Position numbers and translations under genes: made by a program
From: Candidatus Bathyarchaeota archaeon
GTDB taxonomy: Archaea > Thermoproteota > Bathyarchaeia > TCS64
Length of the DNA: 64,000 nucleotides
NCBI GenBank assembly: GCA_016934355.1
Contig: JAFGTA010000101.1
Location: forward strand, 1 to 64,000
Reading direction: 5' to 3'
Notes under the pieces: generated by a model
Databases searched by the model: none
Told to the model about the DNA's origin: nothing
What the model saw: the letters and a program-made list of their open reading frames with translations, nothing else
Part shown: piece after piece, positions 32,567 to 41,155 of the stretch
How positions within the stretch are numbered: position 1 is the stretch's first letter
Layout: every line of letters begins with the position of its first letter

Positions 32567-33191
32567 AAGACGGGAGAACCCGCTGGACAACTGGGTCCCT
32601 AAGACCCAGCTAGGTAAACAGGTGTACGAGGGGCAGGTCTCCTCGATATACGAGATCTTCGAGGAAGGCCTAAGGATCAAGGAAGTCGAGATCGTGGACG
32701 TGCTCGTGCCCGACCTCAGAGACGAGGTTATTAATATCAACCTCGTCCAGAAGCAGACCGACGCAGGCGAGTCAAGCAGGTTCACGGCGCTCGTCGCCGT
32801 GGGCAACAGCGCAGGCCTGATCGGAGTCGGACTGGGGAAGGCGCGAAGAGTGCGGAACGCCATCGAGAAAGGCATCCGGCTAGCCAAGCTCGGCCTACAC
32901 CCGATAAAGATGGGGTGCGGAAGCTGGGAGTGCGACTGCGGCGAAGGCCATACTCTGCCTTTCAAGGTGGTGGGTAAGGCCGGTAGCGTGATTGTTACTC
33001 TGCTGCCGGGGCCGCAGGGCCTCGGGCTCGTCGCCGGAGACACCGCCAAGGTGGTGCTCAAGATGGCCGGGGTAAAGGACTGCTGGAGCAAGAGCATCGG
33101 CAAGACCACGACCACGAACAGCTTCGCTTTCGCCACACTAGAGGCGCTCAAGCAGACCATGAGCATAATGACTCCAAGGGACTGGACGTGA
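32559..33191 (+). CDS. rps5: 30S ribosomal protein S5 (uS5)
   Basis: 210 residues from TTG 32559. DNWVPKTQLGKQVYEGQV is the archaeal N-terminus. FTALVAVGNSAGLIGVGLGK is the double-stranded RNA-binding region. GPQGLGLVAGDTAKVVLKMAG and DCWSKSIGKTTTTNSFAFAT form the C-terminal domain. Role: decoding accuracy and mRNA unwinding at the entry site, next to S3. Confidence 0.95.
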   Translation: MSRRRENPLDNWVPKTQLGKQVYEGQVSSIYEIFEEGLRIKEVEIVDVLVPDLRDEVININLVQKQTDAGESSRFTALVAVGNSAGLIGVGLGKARRVRNAIEKGIRLAKLGLHPIKMGCGSWECDCGEGHTLPFKVVGKAGSVIVTLLPGPQGLGLVAGDTAKVVLKMAGVKDCWSKSIGKTTTTNSFAFATLEALKQTMSIMTPRDWT

Positions 33192-33196
33192 TATAG

Positions 33197-33670
33197 ATGG
33201 AGAAGAAGAGCCTACTAGCCATCAGGATTAGAGGCACCATCAACGTCACCCAAAGGGTCAAGGACACGCTCAGGATGCTAAGGATAGACCGCAACAACTA
33301 CGCTACGCTGCTGGACGACAGGGCCGACTACCAGGGAATGCTTCAGAAGGCGAAGGACTATATCACCTGGGGAGAGCCCGACCTGGAAACCATCAAGGTC
33401 ATGCTGGAGAAGCGCGGAGAGGCGCCGGGCGGGGCGAGGCTCACTGACGAGTACGTCAAAGAGGTCGGGTACGAGAGTATCGAAGCTCTAGCCGAGAAGC
33501 TCCTAACATGCGAGGCTGACATCAACAAGCTCGAAGGCATAAAGCCGTTCTTCAGGATGCACCCCCCAAAGAAGGGGTTCAGGAAAAGCGTTAAGCGTCC
33601 CTACAGGAGCAAGGGCGAGCTCGGTTACAGAGGCGAAGCCATAAACGAGCTGGCCAGGAGAATGTGCTAG
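33197..33670 (+). CDS. rpl30: 50S ribosomal protein L30 (uL30)
   Basis: 157 residues, the long archaeal form. LLAIRIRGTINVTQRVKDTL and LRMLRIDRNNYATLLDDRAD are the conserved L30 core. The C-terminal extension reads FRMHPPKKGFRKSVKRPYRS and GELGYRGEAINELARRM. Normal position between S5 and L15. L15 begins 2 nt after its stop. Confidence 0.95.
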   Translation: MEKKSLLAIRIRGTINVTQRVKDTLRMLRIDRNNYATLLDDRADYQGMLQKAKDYITWGEPDLETIKVMLEKRGEAPGGARLTDEYVKEVGYESIEALAEKLLTCEADINKLEGIKPFFRMHPPKKGFRKSVKRPYRSKGELGYRGEAINELARRMC

Positions 33671-33672
33671 AG

Positions 33673-34101
33673 ATGCCCCATAAACTACGTAAGGTCAGGA
33701 AGCAGCGCGGCAGCCGGTACATGGGCTGGGGCCAGGTTGGCCAGCACAGGAAGTCCGGCGCACGTGGCGGTAAAGGCAAGGCGGGCGGACGGAAACACTT
33801 CTGGATCAGGACCGTCAAGTACGAGAAGGAACGCTACCGTAAGGTGGGGTTCCTGCCGCCGTCTGCCAAGGTGCCTAGAGACGCCACCGTGAACGTGGGT
33901 GAGCTCAAGGACCTCGCCATGAAGGTGATAGGCGAATACGGCATCAAGGGCGGTAACGAGCTTGACCTGTCTGCCCTCGGAATCGGCAAGCTCCTGGGGA
34001 GAGGAAGCGTCGGCGTGCCGCTAAAGGTGAAGGTGGCTTACGCGACGATGAGCGCCCAGGAGAAGATTGAAGAAGCCGGCGGCTCTATCATAGAGCCGTA
34101 G
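33673..34101 (+). CDS. rpl15: 50S ribosomal protein L15 (uL15)
   Basis: 142 residues from ATG 33673. KLRKVRKQRGSRYMGWGQVG and HRKSGARGGKGKAGGRKHFW are the Gly/Arg-rich L15 N-terminus that threads into 23S rRNA. LDLSALGIGKLLGRGSVGVP is the globular core. A GTG at 33664 overlapping L30 is a less likely start. SecY follows 11 nt later. Confidence 0.95.
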   Translation: MPHKLRKVRKQRGSRYMGWGQVGQHRKSGARGGKGKAGGRKHFWIRTVKYEKERYRKVGFLPPSAKVPRDATVNVGELKDLAMKVIGEYGIKGGNELDLSALGIGKLLGRGSVGVPLKVKVAYATMSAQEKIEEAGGSIIEP

Positions 34102-34112
34102 AGGGACGACAA

Positions 34113-35525
34113 TTGCGGTTCCTTGACCTGTTTAAACCGATTTCGCCGTTAATCCCAGAGGTTAAGCCGCCGCAGAAAAAGGTCGCATTCAACACACGGC
34201 TGATGTGGACACTAGCGGCGCTTGTCATCTACCTTGTGATGTCTGAGACGCCTCTATACGGCGTCACCCAGGAGGGCGTAGACCCGTTCTCCACGTTGAG
34301 GATAATCTTCGCGTCTAACCGAGGCACCCTCATGGAGCTGGGCATCGGCCCTATAGTCACTGCGGGCCTGATCATACAGCTGCTGGCGGGCTCTGATATA
34401 ATCAGCTTCGACAGGTCGAGCCCGGAAGACAGAGGGCTGTTCACGACCGCGAGCAAGTTCTTCTCTTTCATAATGGTCATAATGCAGGCCGGCCTCTACA
34501 TCATTGGAGGCGTCTACGGCGACATCTCCACAAAGCAGGCTGTACTGATATTTGTTCAGCTACTGGCGTCGGGCCTCGTATTAATGATGCTCGACGAGCT
34601 TGTGCAGAAGGGCTGGGGCATCGGCAGCGGAATCAGCCTGTTCATCGTGGCGGGCATCACCCAGAACATCTGGTGGATGAGTTTCAGCATTGCGCCGTCG
34701 CCTTATGACGCCTATGGCAGGGCGTATGGGGCTATCGTGGCGTTCGTGCAGAGCATTCTGCAGCGTCTGCCTCTGCAGGACTGGTTCTACCGCGTGAGTT
34801 CCCCTGACATGGTAGGGTTCTTCACGACTCTGGTAGTCTTCGCGTTCGTCGTGTACGTGGAGGGAATGAGGGTCGAGATACCAATCAGTCATAGTAGCTA
34901 CAGGGGCTACAGGAGTAAGATGCCGATTAAGCTGCTTTACGTCAGCAACATCCCGGTTATATTGGCTTACGCGATGTTCGCGAACTTTCAGCTGATAGGC
35001 CAGTTCACGTGGACTCGGTGGAACCAGGATAACAGTAACTTCTTCCTGAACATGCTGGGAATGTACAACAAGACACAGGGAGGTACCACCCCCATCGGAG
35101 GGCTGGCGTATTACACTACTTCGCCTGGGAGTCTCAGCGGCGTCGTAGCTGACCCTGTGAAGGCTTTTCTGTACCTGTTGATAGTGGTTGGGTTCTGTGT
35201 GCTTTTCAGCGTCACGTGGCTGGAGATAGGCGGGCTCGGCGCGGACCAGATGGCGGATCAGCTGCTTCAGTCTGGGATGCAGGTCTCGGGTTTCAGGAGG
35301 AGTAAGAGGCCGCTTGAGAGGCTGCTGAACAGGTATATCCCGACGATCACGGTGATAGGTGGTATGATCATAGGTGCTCTCGCGGCTTTCAGCGAGTTCT
35401 TCGGAGTCTTCGGCTCGGGGATGGGCGCGCTGCTGGCTGTGAGCATACTGTACCAGTACTACCAGACGATGGTGCAGGAGCAGGTGGAGGATCTGTACCC
35501 GTTCCTGCGTGGCGCCTTCGGGTAG
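34113..35525 (+). CDS. secY: protein translocase subunit SecY (Sec61 alpha)
   Basis: 470 residues with ten membrane helices. TTG start at 34113 gives MRFLDLFKPISPLIPEVKPP, the archaeal SecY N-terminus. MELGIGPIVTAGLIIQLLAG is the plug/TM2 region, and VEIPISHSSYRGYRSKMPIK is the cytosolic loop that meets SRP receptor and ribosome. It forms the pore for secreted and membrane proteins such as the archaellin and TasA-like proteins here. It ends the ribosomal cluster; the usual adenylate kinase gene is not next. Confidence 0.95.
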   Translation: MRFLDLFKPISPLIPEVKPPQKKVAFNTRLMWTLAALVIYLVMSETPLYGVTQEGVDPFSTLRIIFASNRGTLMELGIGPIVTAGLIIQLLAGSDIISFDRSSPEDRGLFTTASKFFSFIMVIMQAGLYIIGGVYGDISTKQAVLIFVQLLASGLVLMMLDELVQKGWGIGSGISLFIVAGITQNIWWMSFSIAPSPYDAYGRAYGAIVAFVQSILQRLPLQDWFYRVSSPDMVGFFTTLVVFAFVVYVEGMRVEIPISHSSYRGYRSKMPIKLLYVSNIPVILAYAMFANFQLIGQFTWTRWNQDNSNFFLNMLGMYNKTQGGTTPIGGLAYYTTSPGSLSGVVADPVKAFLYLLIVVGFCVLFSVTWLEIGGLGADQMADQLLQSGMQVSGFRRSKRPLERLLNRYIPTITVIGGMIIGALAAFSEFFGVFGSGMGALLAVSILYQYYQTMVQEQVEDLYPFLRGAFG

Positions 35526-35865
35526 CCTCCTTTCCCTTTTTAGCAGGTAACCCAAAGCAAGCATTTTCCGGGTTTTTTCCCTTACTTAGGATCATTACTT
35601 GATTTACTGTATGAAGGCGCCCAAAATGTGTCATGATTCCCCGGTTATTACGTACGTTTTTGCGTAGATCAGGATCGGAAATAGCTGTTTTTCAGGCTTA
35701 TTTTCTGGCTGGAGCCTGTTTCCTCGCTTATCGGGGGTACCCCCTCCCCCCCGGTAATCATCGGCGACACTAGGGAACTTTTTAAGTAGTTGATGCAACC
35801 CACATGCAATATTGGGAAAAAATTTTTAGATACTTTTTATGCGGCTGACGGTGTAATCCTATGCC
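35526..35865. other. 340-nt intergenic region after secY
   Basis: No convincing gene. T-rich runs just after secY (TTTCCCTTTTTAG) fit a terminator. GGGGGTACCCCC at 35733-35744 is a perfect 12-bp palindrome followed by a C-rich run. TTTTTAGATACTTTTTATG near 35822-35841 is the likely promoter for alaX (TATA box CTTTTTATG). ACGTACGT is near 35651. Confidence 0.5.
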
Positions 35866-36504
35866 ATGAGGACTGTGAAGCTCTACGACGGTGACCATTA
35901 TCTCAGAGAGTTCGAGGCGGTTGTCGTGTCTGTCGATGAAAATGGGGTTGAGCTGGATAGGACCTGTTTCTACGCTGAGGCGGGTGGGCAGGCGGGGGAC
36001 TCCGGGGCGCTGAACGGATTGAGGGTGGTGGACACGCAGATGGTGGGTGACCGCATCGTGCATGTCATGGAAGATGCGTCTGCTTTGAATCCAGGTGACT
36101 CGGTGGTGGGCGCAATAGACTGGGATCGGCGTTTCAGGATTATGCGGCTTCATACCGCGTCTCATATCATGGAGTATTTTCTCTGGCGTCGTTTTGGCTT
36201 TATGAAACGCACAGGCTCCTTCGTCGACGAAAAGAAGGACAGGGCCGACTACGTCCACGAGGACAGGCTGGACCCGGATACCTTGAAGCAGGTGGAGTCG
36301 GACACCAACGAGTTCCTCGCGGAGGGCCACCCTGTTAAGATAGAAGTCGACGACGAGGGCATGCGTCACTGGAGCTGCGGGCCTGTGGAGATGCTTTGCG
36401 CGGGAGCCCATGTGAGGAACACAAGTGAGATAGGGGCCGTCAAGCTGAAGCGTAGGAATCCGGGCCGCGGCGAGGAGCGGGTGGAGACAAGCCTCGCGGA
36501 ATAG
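35866..36504 (+). CDS. alaX: alanyl-tRNA editing protein AlaX
   Basis: 212 residues, matching AlaX-M size. FYAEAGGQAGDSGAL is the N-terminal glycine-rich motif shared with AlaRS. Zinc ligands are present: HTASH in the core (RLHTASHIMEYFLW) and CxxxH in MLCAGAHVRNTSEIG. It hydrolyses Ser- or Gly-mischarged tRNA-Ala in trans. ATG 35866 has a TATA box 30-40 nt upstream. HisS follows, forming a tRNA-charging pair. Confidence 0.93.
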   Translation: MRTVKLYDGDHYLREFEAVVVSVDENGVELDRTCFYAEAGGQAGDSGALNGLRVVDTQMVGDRIVHVMEDASALNPGDSVVGAIDWDRRFRIMRLHTASHIMEYFLWRRFGFMKRTGSFVDEKKDRADYVHEDRLDPDTLKQVESDTNEFLAEGHPVKIEVDDEGMRHWSCGPVEMLCAGAHVRNTSEIGAVKLKRRNPGRGEERVETSLAE

Positions 36505-36541
36505 CAATATTTTATTATAGCTTCAATCCGTTATCAGCCTC

Positions 36542-37834
36542 ATGTTCCAGCCACCACGCGGAACTAGAGATTACCTCCCCGAGGACCAGTTGAAGAAGAA
36601 CTGGGTAATGGATAAGGTGCGGGAGGTCTACGAGTCCTACGGCTACGAGCCGCTGGACACGCCGGCCTTCGAGTACCTTGAGATGTTACAGATCAAGAGC
36701 GGGGAGGACATACTGAACCAGGTGTACGCCTTCAAGGACAAGTCAGACAGGGAGCTGGCTCTACGCTTCGAGCATACAGCCAGCACAGTCCGCGTGGTGT
36801 CCTCGCATCGCGACCTCCAGATGCCTTTCAAACGCTACATAATAGGCCCCACTTGGAGGTACGAGAGGCCAACCGAGACTCGTTTCAGGGAGTTCTTGCA
36901 GGCGGACGTGGACATCTTCGGCGTCGAGAGCAGCATCGCTGACGCCGAGGTGATATCCGCCGTCGTCGAGGCGTTCAGCAGGCTTGGCTTCGAGGGCTTC
37001 ACCATCTATCTCAACGATAGAAGGGTCCTCAGGGCGATCGTGGAGTTGGCTGGCATCTCCCCCGAGAACAGTACGGATGCTATACGTGCCGTTGACAAGA
37101 TCAAGAAGATTGGAAGAGACGGAGTCATCGAGGAGCTCAGAGGGGTGTCGCCCTACGAGGAGGCTTCGATAAAGCTGTTAGACCTGGCTAGTCTGAAGGG
37201 AGAGCCTCTGGAAGTCATAGCCTCAGCTAAACAGATGCTGAATGAGTACCCCGAGGGGGTCAAGGGCTGTGAGGCGCTGGAAGACCTGATTAAGTATGCT
37301 GAGGGGTTCGGCTTCGCTGAGTACATCGAGGTTGACCTCAGCCTAGCCAGGGGCCTCGACTACTACACTGGACCCATCTTCGAGGTCTTCGCCAAGGGAT
37401 ACGAGGAGTACAGCAGCCTCGCGGGCGGCGGCAGATACGACGAGATAGTCGAGCTCTTCGGCGGCGAGCCGACGCCTGCGACCGGAATCTCATTCGGCGT
37501 GGACAGAGTAACCATGATCCTTGAGGAGAAGGGGGCGTTCAAGGGCTTGTCATTGGGCGCGGATGTCTATGTTGCGCCTGTCAACGAGGGAGTCGTCCTG
37601 AAGGCAATAGAGATAACTCAGTCACTTAGAAAGGCCGGCGTCTCCACCATCGTCGATCTGATGAGTCGCCGCCTCGGCAAGCAGTTCGAGTACGCCAACA
37701 AGAAAGACATCCCAACAGTGGTGGTTGTAGGCGAGAAGGACCTCGCGGAGGGTACCGTCACCGTCAGGGACATGAAGACGGGTGAACAGACGAAGGTGGC
37801 TCTAGGCGAGCTGGTGTCCCATCTGTGCGGCTAG
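36542..37834 (+). CDS. hisS: histidyl-tRNA synthetase
   Basis: 430 residues, class II. Motif 1 region: PPRGTRDYLPEDQLKK; motif 2: FKRYIIGPTWRYERPTETRFR followed by EFLQADVDIFG; HisA motif: ARGLDYYTGPIFEVF; motif 3: GISFGVDRVTMIL. The C-terminal anticodon domain starts at VYVAPVNEGVVLKAIEITQ. All catalytic segments are present. The stop overlaps the convergent EndA-like gene by 4 nt. Confidence 0.96.
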   Translation: MFQPPRGTRDYLPEDQLKKNWVMDKVREVYESYGYEPLDTPAFEYLEMLQIKSGEDILNQVYAFKDKSDRELALRFEHTASTVRVVSSHRDLQMPFKRYIIGPTWRYERPTETRFREFLQADVDIFGVESSIADAEVISAVVEAFSRLGFEGFTIYLNDRRVLRAIVELAGISPENSTDAIRAVDKIKKIGRDGVIEELRGVSPYEEASIKLLDLASLKGEPLEVIASAKQMLNEYPEGVKGCEALEDLIKYAEGFGFAEYIEVDLSLARGLDYYTGPIFEVFAKGYEEYSSLAGGGRYDEIVELFGGEPTPATGISFGVDRVTMILEEKGAFKGLSLGADVYVAPVNEGVVLKAIEITQSLRKAGVSTIVDLMSRRLGKQFEYANKKDIPTVVVVGEKDLAEGTVTVRDMKTGEQTKVALGELVSHLCG

Positions 37835-38352
37835 AACCTTCTCTCAGATAACCCGTAGTAGAGTATCTCTCCACGGCGGTCCACGACCGCCAGCTTCAAC
37901 TCTTTTTCACAGCTCTCAGACTCCTTCAATGCATCCAGCATGTCTTTGACGTCCTCGGGCTGACCCTCTGAGATGATCTTCACTAGGTACTTCGGCGGCT
38001 CCTTCCGGTACATCCCTCTCTCGTAGACGATGAAGTCTGTTTCTCCTTTCACCGCCTGTGCCACGAACCCCCTGAGCCTGAGGTCTCTGTAAACGATGAA
38101 GCGGGTCCAGACGTGGGTGTCCAGCGCCGTGTAGTGTACAAGGAGATCCTGGAAGGTCTGTTTCTCGTTGGACGCCTCGTCCACGACGCTGAGCTTCCCT
38201 CTCTCGACGTTGAACAGGGTCTCGCAGGGCTTTAGCCTGAGGGGGGCGTTCTTCTCTCTTTCGCCGTAGCCGTCATTATACATGCTGTCCGCCTCGCTCT
38301 GGGCGGGCACCACCACCTCTCCGTGGCTGAGGACGGCTACGAAGGGCTGCAT
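37831..38352 (-). CDS. tRNA-splicing endonuclease EndA-like subunit, probably non-catalytic
   Basis: 173 residues, the one-unit size. The C-terminal nuclease fold is clear: FIVYRDLRLRGFVAQAVKGE, TDFIVYERG, KYLVKIISEG, KLAVVDRRGEILYYGL. In the catalytic triad Tyr-His-Lys, the Tyr is present (Y110 in FIVYERG) and a Lys is plausible (K150 or K153). At the His position, usually in an E-H-S-x-Y-L-V stretch, the sequence is KEPPKYLV, with Pro. A catalytic subunit encoded elsewhere would then be needed, as in (alpha-beta)2 enzymes. Divergent from topA, with starts about 30 nt overlapping or near. Confidence 0.8.
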   Translation of the reverse strand: MQPFVAVLSHGEVVVPAQSEADSMYNDGYGEREKNAPLRLKPCETLFNVERGKLSVVDEASNEKQTFQDLLVHYTALDTHVWTRFIVYRDLRLRGFVAQAVKGETDFIVYERGMYRKEPPKYLVKIISEGQPEDVKDMLDALKESESCEKELKLAVVDRRGEILYYGLSERRF

Positions 38353-38439
38353 CAGAGGAATGGGTGGGGGAGCCCCTCAAATAGGTTGCGTGAGGTAACC
38401 CAAAGAATTATTCCCGTATCGGCGAGCAGTAACCTTAGA

Positions 38440-40503
38440 TTGCCTGAACGCCTGCTCGTCATAACGGAGAAGCCCAGCTCGGCTAGACACATATCCCAGG
38501 CGCTGGACGACTCAGGGAAGCCGATGACACTCAGCGAGAGAACCGTGCAGTACCACGTCGCCCACAGAGGCGGCGACGAGCTGATAGTCGTGTCGGCTCT
38601 AGGCCACCTCTACGCGCTGGCTCAGACGGGACGCGGCTGGAGCTACCCCGTCTACGATATGAAGTGGGTGCCAGCCGACCAAGCTCAGAGGGCGAACCCA
38701 AGGACCAAGGCACACATAGACGCGATCTCATCCATAGCTCAAGGCGTGGACCGCTACGTCAGCGCATGCGACTACGACATAGAGGGCAGCCTCATCGCCT
38801 ACAACGTCCTAAAGTACGCGGTTGGTGAGCACAGCCTCGGCAGGTCGCGCAGGATGCTGTACAGCACCCTGACAGTGCAGGAACTTGTGAAGGCTTGGGA
38901 CAGCATGCAGCCCACCCTAGACTACCCCGTGATAGCGGCGGGCAAGGCGAGGCACGAGACAGACTGGCTGTTCGGCATCAACCTGAGCAGGGCGCTCACA
39001 CTCTCCGTGCGGAAAGCCACGGGCAGCCACAAGACGCTGAGCATCGGCAGGGTCCAGGGCCCCACACTGGGCTTCATCAAGGACCGGGAGGCGGCGATCC
39101 AGAGCTTCGTACCAGTCCCCTACTGGAAGGTAGACGCATCGACCGAGATCGACGGCGAGGCTTATCCGCTGGAGTACGAGAAGCCGCGGCTTGAGAGGGA
39201 GGTACACGCCAAGGAGCTGGCTGCGGCGTGCCGAGGAAAGCAGGGGACGGTGAAGGCGCTGGAGTCGAGCGAGGAGAGGCAGCCTCCCCCGCCCCCCTTC
39301 AACCTGGGCGACCTGCAGAGGGAGGCGTACCGGGTGTTCAAGATGAGCCCCAGCACAACGCTGAAGGTAGCCGAGAAGCTCTACCTCGGAGCCCACCTGA
39401 GCTACCCGAGGACGAGCAGCCAGAAGCTCCCCCCCACGATAGACTTCAAGGAAATACTCAAAGGTTTAGCACGGAACCCGAGCTACGCGAAGCAGGCTGA
39501 GACCATCCTGCAGCAGGGAACACCGGAGCCGAGGCAGGGTAAGAAGGACGACCCCGCCCACCCGGCGATCCACCCGACGGGCTCTCACCCTAGACGGCTC
39601 GGCGACGCCGAGAAAAAAGTGTATGATCTCGTGGTGAAGCGTTTCCTCGCCTGCCTCAGCGCCCCTGCTTTCAGGAAGAAGATGCAAGCCTCCGTGGACG
39701 TGAACGGCTACCTCTTCTACATGAAAGGCTCAAGGACAGTCGAAAGAGGCTGGATAGACGTCTACGCACCGTACCACGAGGACAAGGAGCTCATCCTCCC
39801 AGAGCTACACGTCGGCATGACGTTGCCCGTGTCCAAACTGTCAACTAGGCGCAGCTACACCAACCCGCCTCCGAGGTACAACGCAAGCAGCCTGCTGAGG
39901 CAGATGGAGACCAAGGAGATCGGCACCAAGGCGACCAGGACAAACATCATCGAGACCCTGCATAAACGGGGCTATGTCGAGGGCAGCACCCTGAAGATAA
40001 CCGACCTCGGCTACTCGATAGCCGAGACCCTAGAGGAGTACTGCCCGGAGATCATGGGCGTCGAGATGACTCGCAGGCTTGAGGAGGAGCTCGACGAGGT
40101 TCAGCGCGGCGGCAGGAACCCGGAGGAGGTTGTGGAATCAGCCGTCAAGACGCTGGACCCCGTACTCAGGCGGTTCAAGGAGATGGAGAAGGAGATCGGC
40201 GCGTCCATCAGCGAGACCCTCACCGAGATACTGCGGAAAGAAAACTACCTAGGAAGATGCCCCAGCTGCGGCGACGGGGAGATACATATCCGCCGAAACC
40301 CCCGCACCGGGAAGCCGTACGCATCATGCACCAACGAGAGATGCAGCCAGAGCTACTCGCTGCCCCAGCGAAAGAAGGTGTACCCCACGGGCAGGCGTTG
40401 CCCTTCATGCGGAGCCCCCGTGATCCGGATGTACTACCACCGCAAACCATGGGACCTGTGCCTTAACCCCGAGTGCCCGACGAAGAAGGAGGGGCAGCGG
40501 TGA
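38440..40503 (+). CDS. topA: DNA topoisomerase I (type IA)
   Basis: 687 residues if TTG 38440 is used (LPERLLVITEKPSSARHISQ); the frame is open upstream to ATG 38323, but that would overlap the divergent EndA-like gene. The Toprim domain has E in ITEKPSSAR and DxDxE in ACDYDIEGSLIAYN. The catalytic Tyr is in HLSYPRTSSQKLP. The C-terminus has two four-cysteine zinc ribbons (CPSCGDGE... and CPSCGAPV...). It relaxes negative supercoils. There is no helicase domain, so it is not a reverse gyrase. The next small zinc gene overlaps by GTGA. Confidence 0.93.
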   Translation: MPERLLVITEKPSSARHISQALDDSGKPMTLSERTVQYHVAHRGGDELIVVSALGHLYALAQTGRGWSYPVYDMKWVPADQAQRANPRTKAHIDAISSIAQGVDRYVSACDYDIEGSLIAYNVLKYAVGEHSLGRSRRMLYSTLTVQELVKAWDSMQPTLDYPVIAAGKARHETDWLFGINLSRALTLSVRKATGSHKTLSIGRVQGPTLGFIKDREAAIQSFVPVPYWKVDASTEIDGEAYPLEYEKPRLEREVHAKELAAACRGKQGTVKALESSEERQPPPPPFNLGDLQREAYRVFKMSPSTTLKVAEKLYLGAHLSYPRTSSQKLPPTIDFKEILKGLARNPSYAKQAETILQQGTPEPRQGKKDDPAHPAIHPTGSHPRRLGDAEKKVYDLVVKRFLACLSAPAFRKKMQASVDVNGYLFYMKGSRTVERGWIDVYAPYHEDKELILPELHVGMTLPVSKLSTRRSYTNPPPRYNASSLLRQMETKEIGTKATRTNIIETLHKRGYVEGSTLKITDLGYSIAETLEEYCPEIMGVEMTRRLEEELDEVQRGGRNPEEVVESAVKTLDPVLRRFKEMEKEIGASISETLTEILRKENYLGRCPSCGDGEIHIRRNPRTGKPYASCTNERCSQSYSLPQRKKVYPTGRRCPSCGAPVIRMYYHRKPWDLCLNPECPTKKEGQR

Positions 40504-40712
40504 AGGGGTGCAGGGTCTGCGGAAAGGAAACAGTGGAAGGCTCGGTCTACTGCGACCGCCACATGGCTGCCTACGATAACCTAGAGAAAGCATACGCGAA
40601 GTGGAGGGTAGCCCTGGAAGTGAACTGGGAGGAATACCTTGAGAAGGTCCAGAAACTACCGGGAACAGGGAAATGGGTGAAAGAGGTAGCCCAAGACGTC
40701 CTCTCGGGCTAG
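40500..40712 (+). CDS. small zinc-ribbon-like protein (70 aa)
   Basis: GTG 40500 overlaps the topA stop (GTGA), so translation is coupled. CRVCGKETVEGSVYCDRH gives a CxxC...CxxH metal site. The remainder is a charged helix (NLEKAYAKWRVALEVNWEEY). I recognise no family. The coupling to topA suggests a role near DNA or RNA, but this is inference. It ends convergent with the next gene, overlapping it by 4 nt. Confidence 0.65.
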   Translation: MKGCRVCGKETVEGSVYCDRHMAAYDNLEKAYAKWRVALEVNWEEYLEKVQKLPGTGKWVKEVAQDVLSG

Positions 40713-41065
40713 CCCTCAGTCTCCTCGAAGCTGATCTCCCAGCGGCTGTTCCTGCCGTCCCTGATCCACGTGCCACCGAGCGTCTTCATCGCGTCGTTGA
40801 TGGGGCCCCACAGGTCGCCTAGGAACTTCTTCGGGCTCACAGAGACCATGCCCTCGTTCTCCTCGACGTCAACGAGCGCGAGATCAACTCCCGCAGCCTC
40901 GAGTCTAGCCCGGCTGTCCTGTTGCTGCGGCGGCCAGTCCTCTTCCTCGGCTTGAACCACCGTGGGCGCGGCGCCCGCCGTCCTGCCTACAGAAAGCACG
41001 ATGCCTATCTTTGAGCCGCAATCAGGGCACGTTATCCACGTGATCTTGTTGTTTTTCGCGCTCAT
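40709..41065 (-). CDS. zinc-ribbon hypothetical protein (118 aa)
   Basis: ATG 41065 gives MSAKNNKITWITCPDCGSKI, with a CxxC motif at the N-terminus but no clear second pair, so it may bind zinc as a dimer or not at all. A Gln/Ala/Glu-rich linker (about 30-55) leads to a small C-terminal domain with KKFLGDLWGPINDAMKTLGG and NSRWEISFEE. No family is recognised. It is convergent with the topA group. The adjacent MFS gene starts 91 nt away on the other strand. Confidence 0.6.
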   Translation of the reverse strand: MSAKNNKITWITCPDCGSKIGIVLSVGRTAGAAPTVVQAEEEDWPPQQQDSRARLEAAGVDLALVDVEENEGMVSVSPKKFLGDLWGPINDAMKTLGGTWIRDGRNSRWEISFEETEG

Positions 41066-41155
41066 GCCTGTAATCACTATCGCTGGGTAACTAAAAAAAT
41101 ACGCGCCCGTGGTTAACTTTATAGCCGCTAACACGGCTAGGGGTGTATTTCGTCG

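Noticed and set aside
35733..35744. GGGGGTACCCCC palindrome as an operator
   Set aside because: Single copy, followed by a C-run and not close to a promoter element. It is noted in the intergenic entry only.
38323..38439. N-terminal extension of topoisomerase I
   Set aside because: It would overlap the divergent EndA-like gene and has low-quality protein text; the family start is near LLVITEKPSSAR.
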